A DNA stretch of 64,000 nt from Thermococcus onnurineus NA1. Its GTDB lineage: Archaea; Methanobacteriota_B; Thermococci; Thermococcales; Thermococcaceae. The stretch's first letter is position 1. Every line of letters begins with the position of its first letter. This document shows, piece by piece, positions 9,457 through 18,617 of this stretch. The stretch covers positions 806,001-870,000 of the forward strand of contig NC_011529.1 of assembly GCF_000018365.1 (NCBI RefSeq). The letters are read 5' to 3'. The notes beneath the pieces are model-generated. The model saw only the letters and a program-made list of their open reading frames with translations. It had not been told where the DNA came from and did not search any database. A program made the translations under genes and the position numbers.

Positions 9457-9616
9457 AAGCATATAACTCATTTTTGGTCTTTTCGAAGATTCATAAACCA
9501 ATAGTGGGAGCCAGCGATTACCTCCAATACATGCCAAAAAATTGCCATATGCTCACAATATGTACGGGATATTAGATCATAAAGGACATATTTTATGTAG
9601 AGCCATGGCCATCAAT

Positions 9617-9631
9617 AACATATATATACTA
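9617..9631 (+). promoter_or_regulatory. Promoter of the KaiC-like gene pair
   Basis: AACATATATATACTA contains a strong TATA box about 50 nt before the ATG at 9677. It separates this pair from the his operon. The rest of the 237-nt intergenic region shows no gene. Confidence 0.5.
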
Positions 9632-9676
9632 TTACTACCAAGTTCCTTATTAGGTGAGTAGTTTTAGGTGAACATA

Positions 9677-10381
9677 ATGGAGAGAATATCTACAGGAATA
9701 AAAGGACTTGACAAGATGCTTGAAGGTGGCCTAATCCCCGGGAGAACGTACTTGGTTAAAGGTGGCCCGGGAACGGGAAAAACCACTCTCACCATTCAAT
9801 TCCTCACTGAAGGCGTGAAAAACGGTGAAGACGTCCTCTACGTGACACTTGAGGAATCCCTTAAAACCCTAAAAGAGGATATGTCAAAGCTGGGGTTTAA
9901 CTTGGACGACCCTAAATTCGATGCAATAGATGCAACTCCCGTTACAGATAAGGCACATAACATCTTTGCTGGTACATTCTACGAGACGTTTGGAAAGAGT
10001 TTCGAAAAATTAACGAGTGCAATTCAAGACAAAGTCAAATCTAAACATTATTCAAGGGTGGCTATTGATCCTTTAACAATGCTAAAGCTCACAGTGAAAG
10101 ATGAACTGGATTACAGGACAACGTTCATAGGTTTCTTGAAGTCACTATCCGAGCTTGGTGCCACTGTCATTTTAACTTCTGATTTAAAGACCAGTGATGT
10201 GGAGGAGTACCTGGTAAGTGGGGTCATAGAACTTAAGACCCTTGAAGTAAACGGACGGCTGTTAAGGGGGATTATGATACGAAAATTCCGAGGAAGCTCT
10301 TTTGATGAACAAATTAGGCCCTACAGGATAACCACCGGCGGAATTAAGGTCTACAATAATGAGAACATCTTTGTTGAGTGA
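9677..10381 (+). CDS. KaiC-like RecA-superfamily ATPase
   Basis: Single-domain KaiC/RAD55-like ATPase of 234 residues. GIKGLDKMLEGG is the KaiC-type N-terminus, GGPGTGKTT the Walker A (about residues 28-36), LYVTLEES the catalytic Glu pair region and RVAIDPLTML the Walker B. Such stand-alone proteins are numerous in Thermococcales and mostly uncharacterised; signal transduction or regulation is a guess. ATG 9677 follows GGTGA at 9667-9671; an in-frame GTG at 9668 is within the ribosome site. It pairs with the next gene, 6 nt downstream. Confidence 0.85.
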   Translation: MERISTGIKGLDKMLEGGLIPGRTYLVKGGPGTGKTTLTIQFLTEGVKNGEDVLYVTLEESLKTLKEDMSKLGFNLDDPKFDAIDATPVTDKAHNIFAGTFYETFGKSFEKLTSAIQDKVKSKHYSRVAIDPLTMLKLTVKDELDYRTTFIGFLKSLSELGATVILTSDLKTSDVEEYLVSGVIELKTLEVNGRLLRGIMIRKFRGSSFDEQIRPYRITTGGIKVYNNENIFVE

Positions 10382-10387
10382 CTGGAA

Positions 10388-10990
10388 ATGAAAACAGGAA
10401 TAAAAAAGCTCGATAAATTGCTGGGCGAAGTCCCTGAAGGCAGTGTGATCCTAATAGAGACAGTAGGCACTTTAGGCGAGGAGATAGCGGCAAGTATGCT
10501 ACAGACCAACAAGGAAAAGGCCGTTGCGTTCGTTACACCCCAGCTCAAGGAAGAGTTCGAGAAACGCTTTAATCTACGGAAAATAGGGATGGTAGTTCTT
10601 GGAGGGGACATATATCAGGAGGAACTTTATAAGATATCCCACATTCTTAGAAACGTCCCAGAAGGCTCAAGTGTGGGGTTCTTCCTTCTTCACCCACTCC
10701 TCGTTTTCCAGTCTTCGAGCATTGTGTTCAGACTGTTTTCAGAACTCGTTATGATAGTTCAAGAAAAGAAGGCGGTCATGGTAGTTCTGCTTGACAAAAG
10801 GCTCATCAACAGTAAAAGTCTGGCCGTGTTCGAGGACTATGCCACCCATGTTATAGATATTATTGAGGAAGTCAATGAATTCAAAATAACCCGCGGTCTC
10901 AGGATAAAGAAGTCTCCTGGAGGAGGAACAGATTTCTACGAGTTTGATATCATAAATGGAGAGGTTATTATAGGTAATCCGATTACATAA
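10388..10990 (+). CDS. KaiC-like paralogue without Walker A
   Basis: A 200-residue relative of the preceding ATPase: it opens with GIKKLDKLLGEVPEGSVILIE, which lines up with GLDKMLEGG...GRTYLVKGG. Where the P-loop should be it reads ETVGTLGEE, lacking the GK[ST] triplet. The strand equivalent to Walker B (VGFFLLHPLL) also lacks the Asp. It probably does not hydrolyse ATP and may act as a partner or regulator of the first protein. It is in the same operon, 6 nt after the upstream stop. Function unknown. Confidence 0.7.
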   Translation: MKTGIKKLDKLLGEVPEGSVILIETVGTLGEEIAASMLQTNKEKAVAFVTPQLKEEFEKRFNLRKIGMVVLGGDIYQEELYKISHILRNVPEGSSVGFFLLHPLLVFQSSSIVFRLFSELVMIVQEKKAVMVVLLDKRLINSKSLAVFEDYATHVIDIIEEVNEFKITRGLRIKKSPGGGTDFYEFDIINGEVIIGNPIT

Positions 10991-11327
10991 ACCCACTTCG
11001 ATACACTTCACTCTCAGAACAGCAACGTTGGTGTTGGTGGTCTATACTGTCTGCCCTTTTCCATGTCCAGATTTCAAATAAATGGAAAGGACTGGTAGCT
11101 CTACAGCCAAGGGCAGCAGTTTTTATCTCCATTGAGTTTTCGGTTTGCTCTTAGACACATAGAAGATAACGTGCCCGCGGTACCTAGTATGGCTGAACTG
11201 TCACTCTACATAACCGACAGTTTCCTCCACGTTGGGGATGTAATCTTGCTTCTGCTTGCTATTATGAAGCCCATATCCCGGTAAAGTCCGGCGGCAAATT
11301 TTTAAAAGAAAGGATAAAGCGACCAAT
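10991..11327. other. Intergenic region before trmG10
   Basis: 337 nt without a convincing gene. A 31-codon hydrophobic frame (11189-11284, M...[15 protein letters not shown]) has no ribosome site and is not called. TTTTTAAAA at 11296-11304 looks like the TATA box for trmG10, about 25-30 nt before its ATG, so that mRNA may be nearly leaderless. Confidence 0.5.
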
Positions 11328-12323
11328 ATGCTCTACCTGGAGATACTCGGAAACCTTCCAGAGATGGCCAGAGATGAAGTTAAAGCTATGCTCGAGCTCT
11401 CGGGCGGTGAAATAGCGGGTCAGGATTATCTGTTCCTCAAGCTCGACGCCGATAAGAGGGCTTTCCATTACCTGAACCGCCTTGGCCTGTCCCATGAGTA
11501 CGGGGAACTCTTAATCGAGGCCAACTCCCTAGAGGAACTCCTGGAAAAGGCCAAAGAAATTGAGTGGCCGATAAGCGGAACCTTCAAGGTGGACACAGAG
11601 ACCATGGCTAACTGCAAATACAATGTTATAGACCTCCCGAGGAAGCTGGGGGCCGTGATACACGGCAAAGGTTTCCGTGTGAACCTTTCGAAACCGGACA
11701 CCCTTGTGAGGGTCTACTGCGGCGAAAAGCTCTATGCCGGGATAAGATACCGCTTTTTCGACCCCAAAGACTTCGAAAGGAGAAAGGCCCACCACAGGCC
11801 GTTCTTCCGGCCGATTTCACTCCACCCAAGGATTTCAAGGGCGCTGGTAAACCTGACGAAGGCAAGGGAGGAAATCCTCGACCCCTTCATGGGTGCCGGC
11901 GGGATTCTGATGGAGGCCGGCTTGATAGGCCTGAAGGTCTACGGCGTTGACATAAAACCCGAGATGGTTGAAGGGGCAAGGCTCAACCTCGAGCACTTTG
12001 GTGTTAAGGACTACGAACTCAGGCTCGGCGACGCGACAAAGCTGGAGGAGCTTTTCCCGGACAAGAAGTTTGAAGCCGTAGCAACGGACCCGCCCTACGG
12101 GACTTCGGCAACTCTTGCCGGAAGGGCGAGGGACGAGCTTTACAGGAAAGCCCTGAGGAGCATCTACAACGTCCTTGAAGACGGCGGCAGGCTGGCGATA
12201 GCGTTCCCCACGAGCTTCGATGGGGAAGCCGAGGCTGAGAAGGTCGGCTTTAAGCTGGTCGGCAAGTACTACCAGCGCGTGCACAAGAGTTTAGAAAGGT
12301 ATTTCTACGTGTTTGAGAAGTGA
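11328..12323 (+). CDS. trmG10: tRNA (guanine-10,N2) methyltransferase Trm-G10
   Basis: 331 residues: an N-terminal THUMP-containing RNA-binding half (to about 150) and a Rossmann methyltransferase half. SAM motif I is [18 protein letters not shown] and the amino-methylating motif IV is [13 protein letters not shown]. The length and the DPPYG-TS motif match archaeal Trm-G10, which makes N2-(di)methylguanosine at tRNA position 10. Single gene with its own promoter. Confidence 0.85.
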   Translation: MLYLEILGNLPEMARDEVKAMLELSGGEIAGQDYLFLKLDADKRAFHYLNRLGLSHEYGELLIEANSLEELLEKAKEIEWPISGTFKVDTETMANCKYNVIDLPRKLGAVIHGKGFRVNLSKPDTLVRVYCGEKLYAGIRYRFFDPKDFERRKAHHRPFFRPISLHPRISRALVNLTKAREEILDPFMGAGGILMEAGLIGLKVYGVDIKPEMVEGARLNLEHFGVKDYELRLGDATKLEELFPDKKFEAVATDPPYGTSATLAGRARDELYRKALRSIYNVLEDGGRLAIAFPTSFDGEAEAEKVGFKLVGKYYQRVHKSLERYFYVFEK

Positions 12324-12815
12324 GAGGCTGTCGCCCTGAAATTATACCCTATCATATTTTATGCCCCGTTTTTGGCGCTTTGAGGGTTTTACAGGGACTA
12401 CATCCCCGGAAAAGGGCAGACAACCCCGTGGAATTCAGAAAGCATTACTTACAAAACATAACAAGAAGTTACATTATATGCCACATAGTGTAACCAATTT
12501 CCGGGCGGAATGTCAATCAAGCCCGCTCGACGGCCGAAAAGTACCGATCCCCGATATAATTGAACGTTTTTGACAGTCTTGCCGCATTCGGGCAGACACT
12601 CCAAAATACAGGCCGCTTCGGGCTCTGGAACTCTCATGCACTGCAAAGTACATTGAGAATTTCGGCCCCAGAGAAAAGGCACTCTCCCCAGAAAAGGCCG
12701 AAAAAGCGGCAGATTCCAGGGCTTTCAGGGGTCCCACAATAAGGCTTTCCAAAAACACTTAAATATCCGGGGTTACAGAGTATTCTGTTAGAAAAACAGG
12801 GTGAAAAAGTGTCCT
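12324..12815 (+). promoter_or_regulatory. CRISPR leader and pre-crRNA promoter (array 1)
   Basis: About 490 nt between trmG10 and the first repeat without a credible gene. CACTTAAATAT at 12756-12766 is a good TATA box; transcription would begin near 12788-12792, just before the first repeat at 12816. The perfect repeats lie next to this side and the damaged ones at the far end, so this is the leader end. Confidence 0.7.
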
Positions 12816-13903
12816 GTTCCAGTAGGACAGAATTGTGTGGAAAGGCCCACGACTTTTTAGCGGCGACCGCCGCGAGTTCTTCCGTTCCAGTAGGACAGAA
12901 TTGTGTGGAAAGGAGGGGCCGGGCCTCAAAATCCCCCAAAGTCCCCCGTTCCAGTAGGACAGAATTGTGTGGAAAGTGGCCCGAAACCCTTCCGGGAGAG
13001 TGAGGACCCTCGAGTTCCAGTAGGACAGAATTGTGTGGAAAGTGTGGGTTTCACCGGCGAGGAATCCGAGAGAGAATGTAAGTTCCAGTAGGACAGAATT
13101 GTGTGGAAAGATGAAGAGGGAAGAGTTCATCAAAACCCTCCTTGACGGTTCCAGTAGGACAGAATTGTGTGGAAAGTTGAGTTTTCCCGAGCTCGACGCG
13201 GTTATTACGCTGGTTCCAGTAGGACAGAATTGTGTGGAAAGTTGGTGGCCTTCTGGTTCATTGGGCGCTGACGAACAGTTCCAGTAGGACAGAATTGTGT
13301 GGAAAGCCGTTTCCACCGAGACCGGCCATCCAACCGAACATTTGTTCCAGTAGGACAGAATTGTGTGGAAAGCTTAGGTCTCTGAAAAGACTCCTTTCGC
13401 TCTTATAGGTTCCAGTAGGACAGAATTGTGTGGAAAGATCAGTCGCTCCGGTAAGCTGCTTGATTATTGTGTTGTCCGTTCCAGTAGGACAGAATTGTGT
13501 GGAAAGCTCGACCTTACCCCGCGTCCAGAACTGAATACAAAACGTTCCAGTAGGACAGAATTGTGTGGAAAGCTCGCGAGGTAGTAGAACCCGCCTCTCG
13601 CCCTCTCGAGTTCCAGTAGGACAGAATTGTGTGGAAAGCACCCTGAAGGGGGAACAACTCACGGAGGAGCAATAGAAGTTCCAGTAGGACAGAATTGTGT
13701 GGAAAGCCTGGTAAACCTTCAACAAACTCATCAACGGCCTCCAGTTCCAGTAGGACAGAATTGTGTGGAAAGGTCAAACCACCCAAAATCGCTCTCATCT
13801 CCAACCGACGTTCCAGTAGGACAGAATTGTGTGGAAAGTTAATTCTGTATTGCGTTGCCAATGTTCCGTAAATGTGTTTCAGTGGGACAGAATTGTGTGA
13901 AAG
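12816..13903 (+). CRISPR. CRISPR array 1, 17 repeats
   Basis: Sixteen identical 29-nt repeats (GTTCCAGTAG...GTGTGGAAAG) starting at 12816, 12884, 12948, 13014, 13082, 13148, 13213, 13278, 13344, 13409, 13478, 13544, 13610, 13678, 13744 and 13810, then a damaged 28-nt copy at 13876-13903. The 16 spacers are 35-40 nt, mostly 36-37. The base just after each repeat varies, which fixes the repeat at 29. The repeat's last eight bases, GTGGAAAG, would form the crRNA 5' tag after Cas6 cleavage. The adjacent Csm genes make this a type III-A array. Confidence 0.98.
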
Positions 13904-13920
13904 CCCCATTATTGCCCCTT

Positions 13921-13949
13921 GTTTCCGTAGAACGGCTCGTATGGCAAGA
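13921..13949 (+). repeat. Decayed CRISPR repeat beyond array 1
   Basis: GTTTCCGTAGAAC...CGTATGGCAAG matches the repeat at most positions but is clearly degraded. Only 17 nt separate it from the previous repeat, so part of a spacer has been lost. It marks the old, trailer end of the array. Confidence 0.6.
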
Positions 13950-14070
13950 GCGGGAGCTAACGAACGAGCTGAAAGCCTGACCGGAACGTTTCTTTAGAGT
14001 CAGCGGATATTCAAAAAGGAATAAAATCTGATTTCCACGGGATTAGAAGAAAAAGGCATTCAACAATAAG

Positions 14071-14081
14071 AGTTATAAAGA
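14071..14081 (+). promoter_or_regulatory. Promoter of the cas6-csm operon
   Basis: AGTTATAAAGA is a TATA box about 50 nt before the cas6 ATG. The ribosome site GGGGAGG lies at 14114-14120. Eight tightly packed cas genes follow without another clear promoter, suggesting one transcript. Confidence 0.5.
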
Positions 14082-14127
14082 TAGAGCATGCACGTTAAAG
14101 ACGGTAACCTTCCGGGGAGGATAGATT

Positions 14128-14841
14128 ATGCGCATTAAGGTCAGTTTTTATTCCCCTGATGGTGGGTTTATTTATCCCAACAAGCACGCCGTTCAGGGGT
14201 TCATCTACAACATGCTGAAGGGCACGGAGTACGGGGAAAACCACGACGCACCGAGGTTCAAGTTCTTTACATTCTCGGACTTTTTCATAGACTCCCTGGG
14301 AAGGCCGACCTTCTTGGTCTCCTCCCCGGACGAGGGCTTCATCAGGGCACTCCACTCCAGCCTGAAGGACAGGGTCAGGGTATACATAGGGACGCAGGAG
14401 CTCATTATAGACGAGCTGAAGAAGTTCAGGCTCCCCCTGAAAAAACGCTTTCAAACGGGCTCCCCGGTGGTGTTATACCGGGACTCGCGGAAAAACGAGT
14501 ACTTCAAGCTCCACGCCCATAGAGACCTGAACTTCTTCCTGAGACGGCTGAAGGAGAACGCGGAGAAGAAATACAACGCCTTCTACGGGGACGAGTTTAC
14601 ACTGGAAGGGCCGATATTCGACAGGATGATACCCAAGCTGAGGAGAAACGGCAAGCTCGACGTTTACGTCAAGGTCGTCAAGCAGGGAGTTCCGTTTCCC
14701 GTTATCGGCTCCAACTGGGAGCTTCTCGAAAAGGAGCGCATAAAGCCCGGGGAGCGGAGGTTCTACAGGTTCATAATGGAGACCGGGCTGGGCGAGAAGA
14801 ACAGCCTTGGATTCGGCTTTTTGAACCCAATAAGGGGGTGA
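14128..14841 (+). CDS. cas6: CRISPR endoribonuclease Cas6
   Basis: 237-residue RAMP protein that cuts pre-crRNA within the repeat to leave an 8-nt 5' tag. The C-terminal glycine-rich loop is GLGEKNSLGFGFL. The N-terminal ferredoxin-like fold contains HAVQGFIYNML, with a histidine and tyrosine in the region where archaeal Cas6 carries its catalytic residues. It is the first gene after array 1 and the start of the cas operon; cas10 begins 4 nt after its stop. Confidence 0.93.
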   Translation: MRIKVSFYSPDGGFIYPNKHAVQGFIYNMLKGTEYGENHDAPRFKFFTFSDFFIDSLGRPTFLVSSPDEGFIRALHSSLKDRVRVYIGTQELIIDELKKFRLPLKKRFQTGSPVVLYRDSRKNEYFKLHAHRDLNFFLRRLKENAEKKYNAFYGDEFTLEGPIFDRMIPKLRRNGKLDVYVKVVKQGVPFPVIGSNWELLEKERIKPGERRFYRFIMETGLGEKNSLGFGFLNPIRG

Positions 14842-14845
14842 GTTG

Positions 14846-17179
14846 ATGGAAATCGATGAACTGACCGCCTTGGGCGGGCTTCTCCATGACATAGGGAAGC
14901 CCGTGCAGCGGGCAGGTCTTTACTCCGGGGATCATTCCACACAGGGTGCGAGGTTCCTCAGGGACTTAGCTGAGAACACCGGAAGGGCGGAATACGAGCT
15001 TCTCTCCCTTTTCTCCGAGTTCCATCACAAAGGGCACATGAAAAACGATGAACTGATGATAAGGAGAATAAAAGAGCTTTCCCCCGAGCGTTTTGGCCTC
15101 ACGATGGAAGATGTCCTCAACGCCCTCTGGATAGTGTACGAGGCCGACAACCTGGCATCGGGCGAGAGGGAAGAGGGGCAGCCGCAGGCGTCGAGACCGC
15201 TGTACTCAGTGTTCAATCCAGGAAAAGCCTATCCCTGGGCGGAGCTGGACTTCGAGAAAGAACTTCCAGTCCCTGGGGACGTCTTTTCCATCAGGTCCCA
15301 GGACTATAGGGAGCTTGTCAAGAGACTCTGGGAAGAACTTTCCAAGGCCAAGCTTAGGAGCGACAGACTCTTGCCGGTTCTCGAAAAGTACCTGACCTTC
15401 GTCAGCTCCGTGACGAGCGAGGGGAACATCATCTCGCTGTATGACCACATGAGAATGACCTCGGCAATAGCCCTCGCGATGCTCCGCGCCGGGTGCACCG
15501 CCGAGGACGTTAGGTCTGGGAGATGCAGGAAAGAGAAACGCTTCCTCCTCATTGAGGGGGACTTTTCCGGAATACAGGACTTCATCTACCGCGTGAGCGG
15601 AAAGGGAACCCTCAAGTACCTCCGCGCGAGGAGTGCATACCTCGAACTCATCGGCTGGGACGTCGTGCTTGAGATACTCTCAAGGCTGGGCCTCACAAGG
15701 GCCAACGTGGTCTTCAACGCCGGCGGCCACTTCATGATAATCGCCCAGAACACCCCCGATGCCGTAAAGGAGCTGGAAGAGATAAGGGCGAAGGCCGTAG
15801 AGTGGCTTTATCGCGAATTTGAGAGTGACCTATACCTTGCCATAGAATGGGAGCCTGTTTCCGGCAGGGAGTTTGGAAGAGAAGGTGGGAAAAACCTCTT
15901 TGCGGAGGCCAGAAAAAGGCTCAAGCACAAGCTCACTGTGAGAAAGCTCAAGCGCTTCGGCGAGATAAAGGGCCTCTTCGAGCACGGGCACACCGAAAGG
16001 CTAGCGGAGTGTCCCGTATGCGGCCGAGAGCTTCCTGAGGGAAAACTCGAACCTTCTGCCTCTGACCCCGAGACCAAAGTATGTCCCACGTGCAACAGGC
16101 TCGTCAGCCTCGGGGGTAACCTTCCAAAGCTGCTCGGATTTGGGCGGACCGCCAAAAACGACGCTGGAGTCCTCGTTGAGGGGCCGTTCTCGGGCTTCGT
16201 CCCCTACCTTCAGGGAGGCAGGCCCGTCGGAGAACAAATTCTGGTTAAGAACACGCTCAACCCCGGTGAAATCCCCGAAAGTGCCCAGTTCGTCCCGTAT
16301 TTCGTGGCGGACTACTTCAAGAAAGACCCTAAGGGCGGAGTCGCGACGTTTGAAGAGCTTTCAATGGCGTCAACCGGTACGAGAAGGCTTGGCGTTATGA
16401 AGGGCGATGTGGACAGGCTTGGGGAGTTCTTCAGCTCAATGGACAGCCCGTCGAAGCTCGCAACGGCGTCGAGATTCATGGACTACTTCTTCAAGGGCTA
16501 CATCGGGGCGATAATTGAAGGAAAGTTCGGCTACATCATAGGAGACGTCCCCTCTCTGAGGGACTGGCCGGAGGAACCTGATATTGTCGTCGTCTATGCC
16601 GGCGGCGACGACTTCTTCATCGTTGGGGCGTGGGACCAGATATTCGAGCTCGCATTCAGGGTGCGTAGGGCGTTCAATGCCTACACCGGCGGAAAGCTGA
16701 CGCTCTCGGTTGGCCTCGGCTACTTCGACGAGCGCACGCCGATATACAGGATGGCGGATGTTGTAAGTGAAAGGCTTGACACGGCCAAAGATGAAGGCAG
16801 GAACAGGGTCTTCGTTGTCGGGAGGAGCAGGCCGCTTGATGGGAAGCACAAGCTATCCTACGAGTGGAACCATTACGAGGAACTCTGGAGAACCTATGCC
16901 CCGAGGATATACGCCGGAAACGGAAGGCTGAAAGGAAAGCTGGAGTCCAAGAAGGGTCTTCTCTGGAAGCTCCTTGAAATAAGAGAGCTTTACGTCAGAG
17001 ACCCGAACGACGTCCGCTGGGCTTACTTGACCGCATACCTGCTCGGAAGGCACGGTCTCTCTGATCTGTTCCCGGAGCTGGTTGGCATAGACACAAAGGC
17101 CGTCGAGAGGAAAGAACCCCAGCCGGTTTACTGGGTTGATGGGGTTTTGAAAATCGTGCTCATGGCGGTTAGGAGGTGA
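14846..17179 (+). CDS. csm1: Cas10/Csm1, large subunit of the Csm effector
   Basis: 777 residues. An HD nuclease domain opens the protein (LLHDIGKPV, His14-Asp15; FHHKGH near 60). A zinc site has CPVC near 389 and CPTC near 413. The Palm 2 cyclase motif AGGDDFF has Gly-Gly-Asp-Asp at about 586-589. Both activities therefore look intact: single-strand DNA cleavage by HD and cyclic oligoadenylate synthesis by GGDD, which would activate the Csx1 encoded downstream. Start ATG 14846 follows GGGGGTGAG; a TTG at 14843 is less likely. Confidence 0.96.
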   Translation: MEIDELTALGGLLHDIGKPVQRAGLYSGDHSTQGARFLRDLAENTGRAEYELLSLFSEFHHKGHMKNDELMIRRIKELSPERFGLTMEDVLNALWIVYEADNLASGEREEGQPQASRPLYSVFNPGKAYPWAELDFEKELPVPGDVFSIRSQDYRELVKRLWEELSKAKLRSDRLLPVLEKYLTFVSSVTSEGNIISLYDHMRMTSAIALAMLRAGCTAEDVRSGRCRKEKRFLLIEGDFSGIQDFIYRVSGKGTLKYLRARSAYLELIGWDVVLEILSRLGLTRANVVFNAGGHFMIIAQNTPDAVKELEEIRAKAVEWLYREFESDLYLAIEWEPVSGREFGREGGKNLFAEARKRLKHKLTVRKLKRFGEIKGLFEHGHTERLAECPVCGRELPEGKLEPSASDPETKVCPTCNRLVSLGGNLPKLLGFGRTAKNDAGVLVEGPFSGFVPYLQGGRPVGEQILVKNTLNPGEIPESAQFVPYFVADYFKKDPKGGVATFEELSMASTGTRRLGVMKGDVDRLGEFFSSMDSPSKLATASRFMDYFFKGYIGAIIEGKFGYIIGDVPSLRDWPEEPDIVVVYAGGDDFFIVGAWDQIFELAFRVRRAFNAYTGGKLTLSVGLGYFDERTPIYRMADVVSERLDTAKDEGRNRVFVVGRSRPLDGKHKLSYEWNHYEELWRTYAPRIYAGNGRLKGKLESKKGLLWKLLEIRELYVRDPNDVRWAYLTAYLLGRHGLSDLFPELVGIDTKAVERKEPQPVYWVDGVLKIVLMAVRR

Positions 17180-17184
17180 TTTTT

Positions 17185-17745
17185 GTGGCATACCATCAGA
17201 AGCATGGTGGATATGGGAGGGGCGGATACGGGAGGCAGGACCGCCCCCAGGTCGATGCTTCCAGACTATTCGGGGAAAGTCCCGACGTTGTCGGGATTAA
17301 GAAGATGTTAGAGGGCAAAGGGAAACAGTGGGAGGCCATACAGCCGTATTTTGACAATGTGGTTAGGGAGGCTAAGAACTTCCTAGAGTGGAGTCCAAAC
17401 AAGAGGCTGGCCAACGCCGTAACGGTTGCGGCGTACCTGACGTCGCAGGGCCTGAAGACCAACCAGGTAAGAAAGATCCTCGACATGGCCCGAACCACGG
17501 AACTCAAGGTTAAGAGGGGTGAGGGGGACATAAAGGACGACCTGGTAAAGATGCGTTATCTCCTGGCCTACACCGTTGGAAAGGCCACGGGACAATCAAA
17601 GTATTCGCTGGACGCTTTTCACCGCATTCTCGACCCGATGCTTGAGGTTTTGATGGGCAGTCCCAAAAAGGAGAACTTTGAAAAGTTTTACGACTTCCTT
17701 CAGGCTGTTGTTGCCTATCACAAGTTCTTCGGAGGCGGTGACTGA
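17185..17745 (+). CDS. csm2: Csm2, small helical subunit of the Csm effector
   Basis: A helical protein of 186 residues placed exactly where csm2 belongs, between csm1 and csm3. NKRLANAVTVAAYLTSQGLKTNQVRKILD and YDFLQAVVAYHKFFGG are typical of small subunits that line the crRNA-target duplex. Unusual is the N-terminal tail of about 20 residues (HGGYGRGGYGRQDRPQ), Gly/Arg/Tyr-rich and likely disordered. GTG 17185 sits 6 nt after GGAGGTGAT; the in-frame GTG 17176 lies within that site. Confidence 0.88.
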   Translation: MAYHQKHGGYGRGGYGRQDRPQVDASRLFGESPDVVGIKKMLEGKGKQWEAIQPYFDNVVREAKNFLEWSPNKRLANAVTVAAYLTSQGLKTNQVRKILDMARTTELKVKRGEGDIKDDLVKMRYLLAYTVGKATGQSKYSLDAFHRILDPMLEVLMGSPKKENFEKFYDFLQAVVAYHKFFGGGD

Positions 17746-18617
17746 TGGACAGGCGGTTTTACGGCAAGATTGTAATTAAGGGCAAGATAAAGGCCGTTAC
17801 CGGACTCCACATAGGTTCACAGAGGGACATCTCGGAGATCGGCGGTATAGACAACCCTGTTATAAAAGACCCCCACACCGGACTGCCATACATCCCGGGC
17901 TCGTCCCTCAAGGGCAGGTTAAGGTCTCTCTTTGAAATCCTTGTCAACTCCAGACTGGGCGAATGGAGGGAGAAATATCCGTCACTGGCGAATTACTCAC
18001 CCGGTAGCTGCAGGCCAGATAACCAGGAGAACTGCGGCAAGTTCTTCAACAGAAAGATAAACAGGGGATGGATACACGTCTGTCCTGACTACGAGACTGC
18101 CCTCGCATGTCCAGTGTGCAGACTCTTTGGTGCCAGCGGTAAAGAGAGCAACTTCCCATCGAGGATCATCGTCAGGGACGCGTTCCTCACCAAGGAGTGG
18201 GAGGAGAAGTGGCGCGCTGGAGAGGCAATAACCGAGGCGAAGATTGAGGTCGGCATAGACCGCGTTACATCCCAGGCGAACCCCAGAACCAACGAGCGCG
18301 TCGTCGCCGGCGCGGAATTCGAGTTCGAGATAATCTACAACGTGGAGAACACCACACACTGGAGGGACGACATCAAGAACCTCCTAACTGCCATGGCACT
18401 CCTCGAAGACAGCTATCTCGGCGGTTCCGGTTCGAGAGGCTACGGAAAAGTGAAGTTCATCTTTGATAGCTTTGAGTTCAGGCCTCTGGACTACTACAGG
18501 ACGGGCAAAGATGAGGACATCGTTTCAATTGACGCCAGGGAGAAGTCAGTTAGTGATATACTCAGCGGATTTGATTCCCTCTTCTCGGAGGTGGAGGGCA
18601 AGCTGGAGGCAGGGTGA
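17745..18617 (+). CDS. csm3: Csm3, backbone and target RNA nuclease
   Basis: 290-residue RAMP protein, Cas7 family. The conserved aspartate for target RNA cutting is Asp36 in IGGIDNPVIKD. PYIPGSSLKGRLRSLFE is the glycine-rich RNA-binding signature, and CRPDNQENC with CPVCRLFG supplies cysteines of a zinc site. Multiple copies form the filament along the crRNA. One-base overlaps join it to csm2 and csm4. Confidence 0.95.
   Translation: MDRRFYGKIVIKGKIKAVTGLHIGSQRDISEIGGIDNPVIKDPHTGLPYIPGSSLKGRLRSLFEILVNSRLGEWREKYPSLANYSPGSCRPDNQENCGKFFNRKINRGWIHVCPDYETALACPVCRLFGASGKESNFPSRIIVRDAFLTKEWEEKWRAGEAITEAKIEVGIDRVTSQANPRTNERVVAGAEFEFEIIYNVENTTHWRDDIKNLLTAMALLEDSYLGGSGSRGYGKVKFIFDSFEFRPLDYYRTGKDEDIVSIDAREKSVSDILSGFDSLFSEVEGKLEAG

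Noticed and set aside
11189-11284. 31-codon hydrophobic frame before trmG10
   Set aside because: No ribosome site or promoter clearly placed for it; short frames of this size are expected by chance.
12361-13316. Open frames through the CRISPR leader and array
   Set aside because: They arise because the repeat is open in several frames; residues repeat with the CRISPR period and there is no ribosome site.
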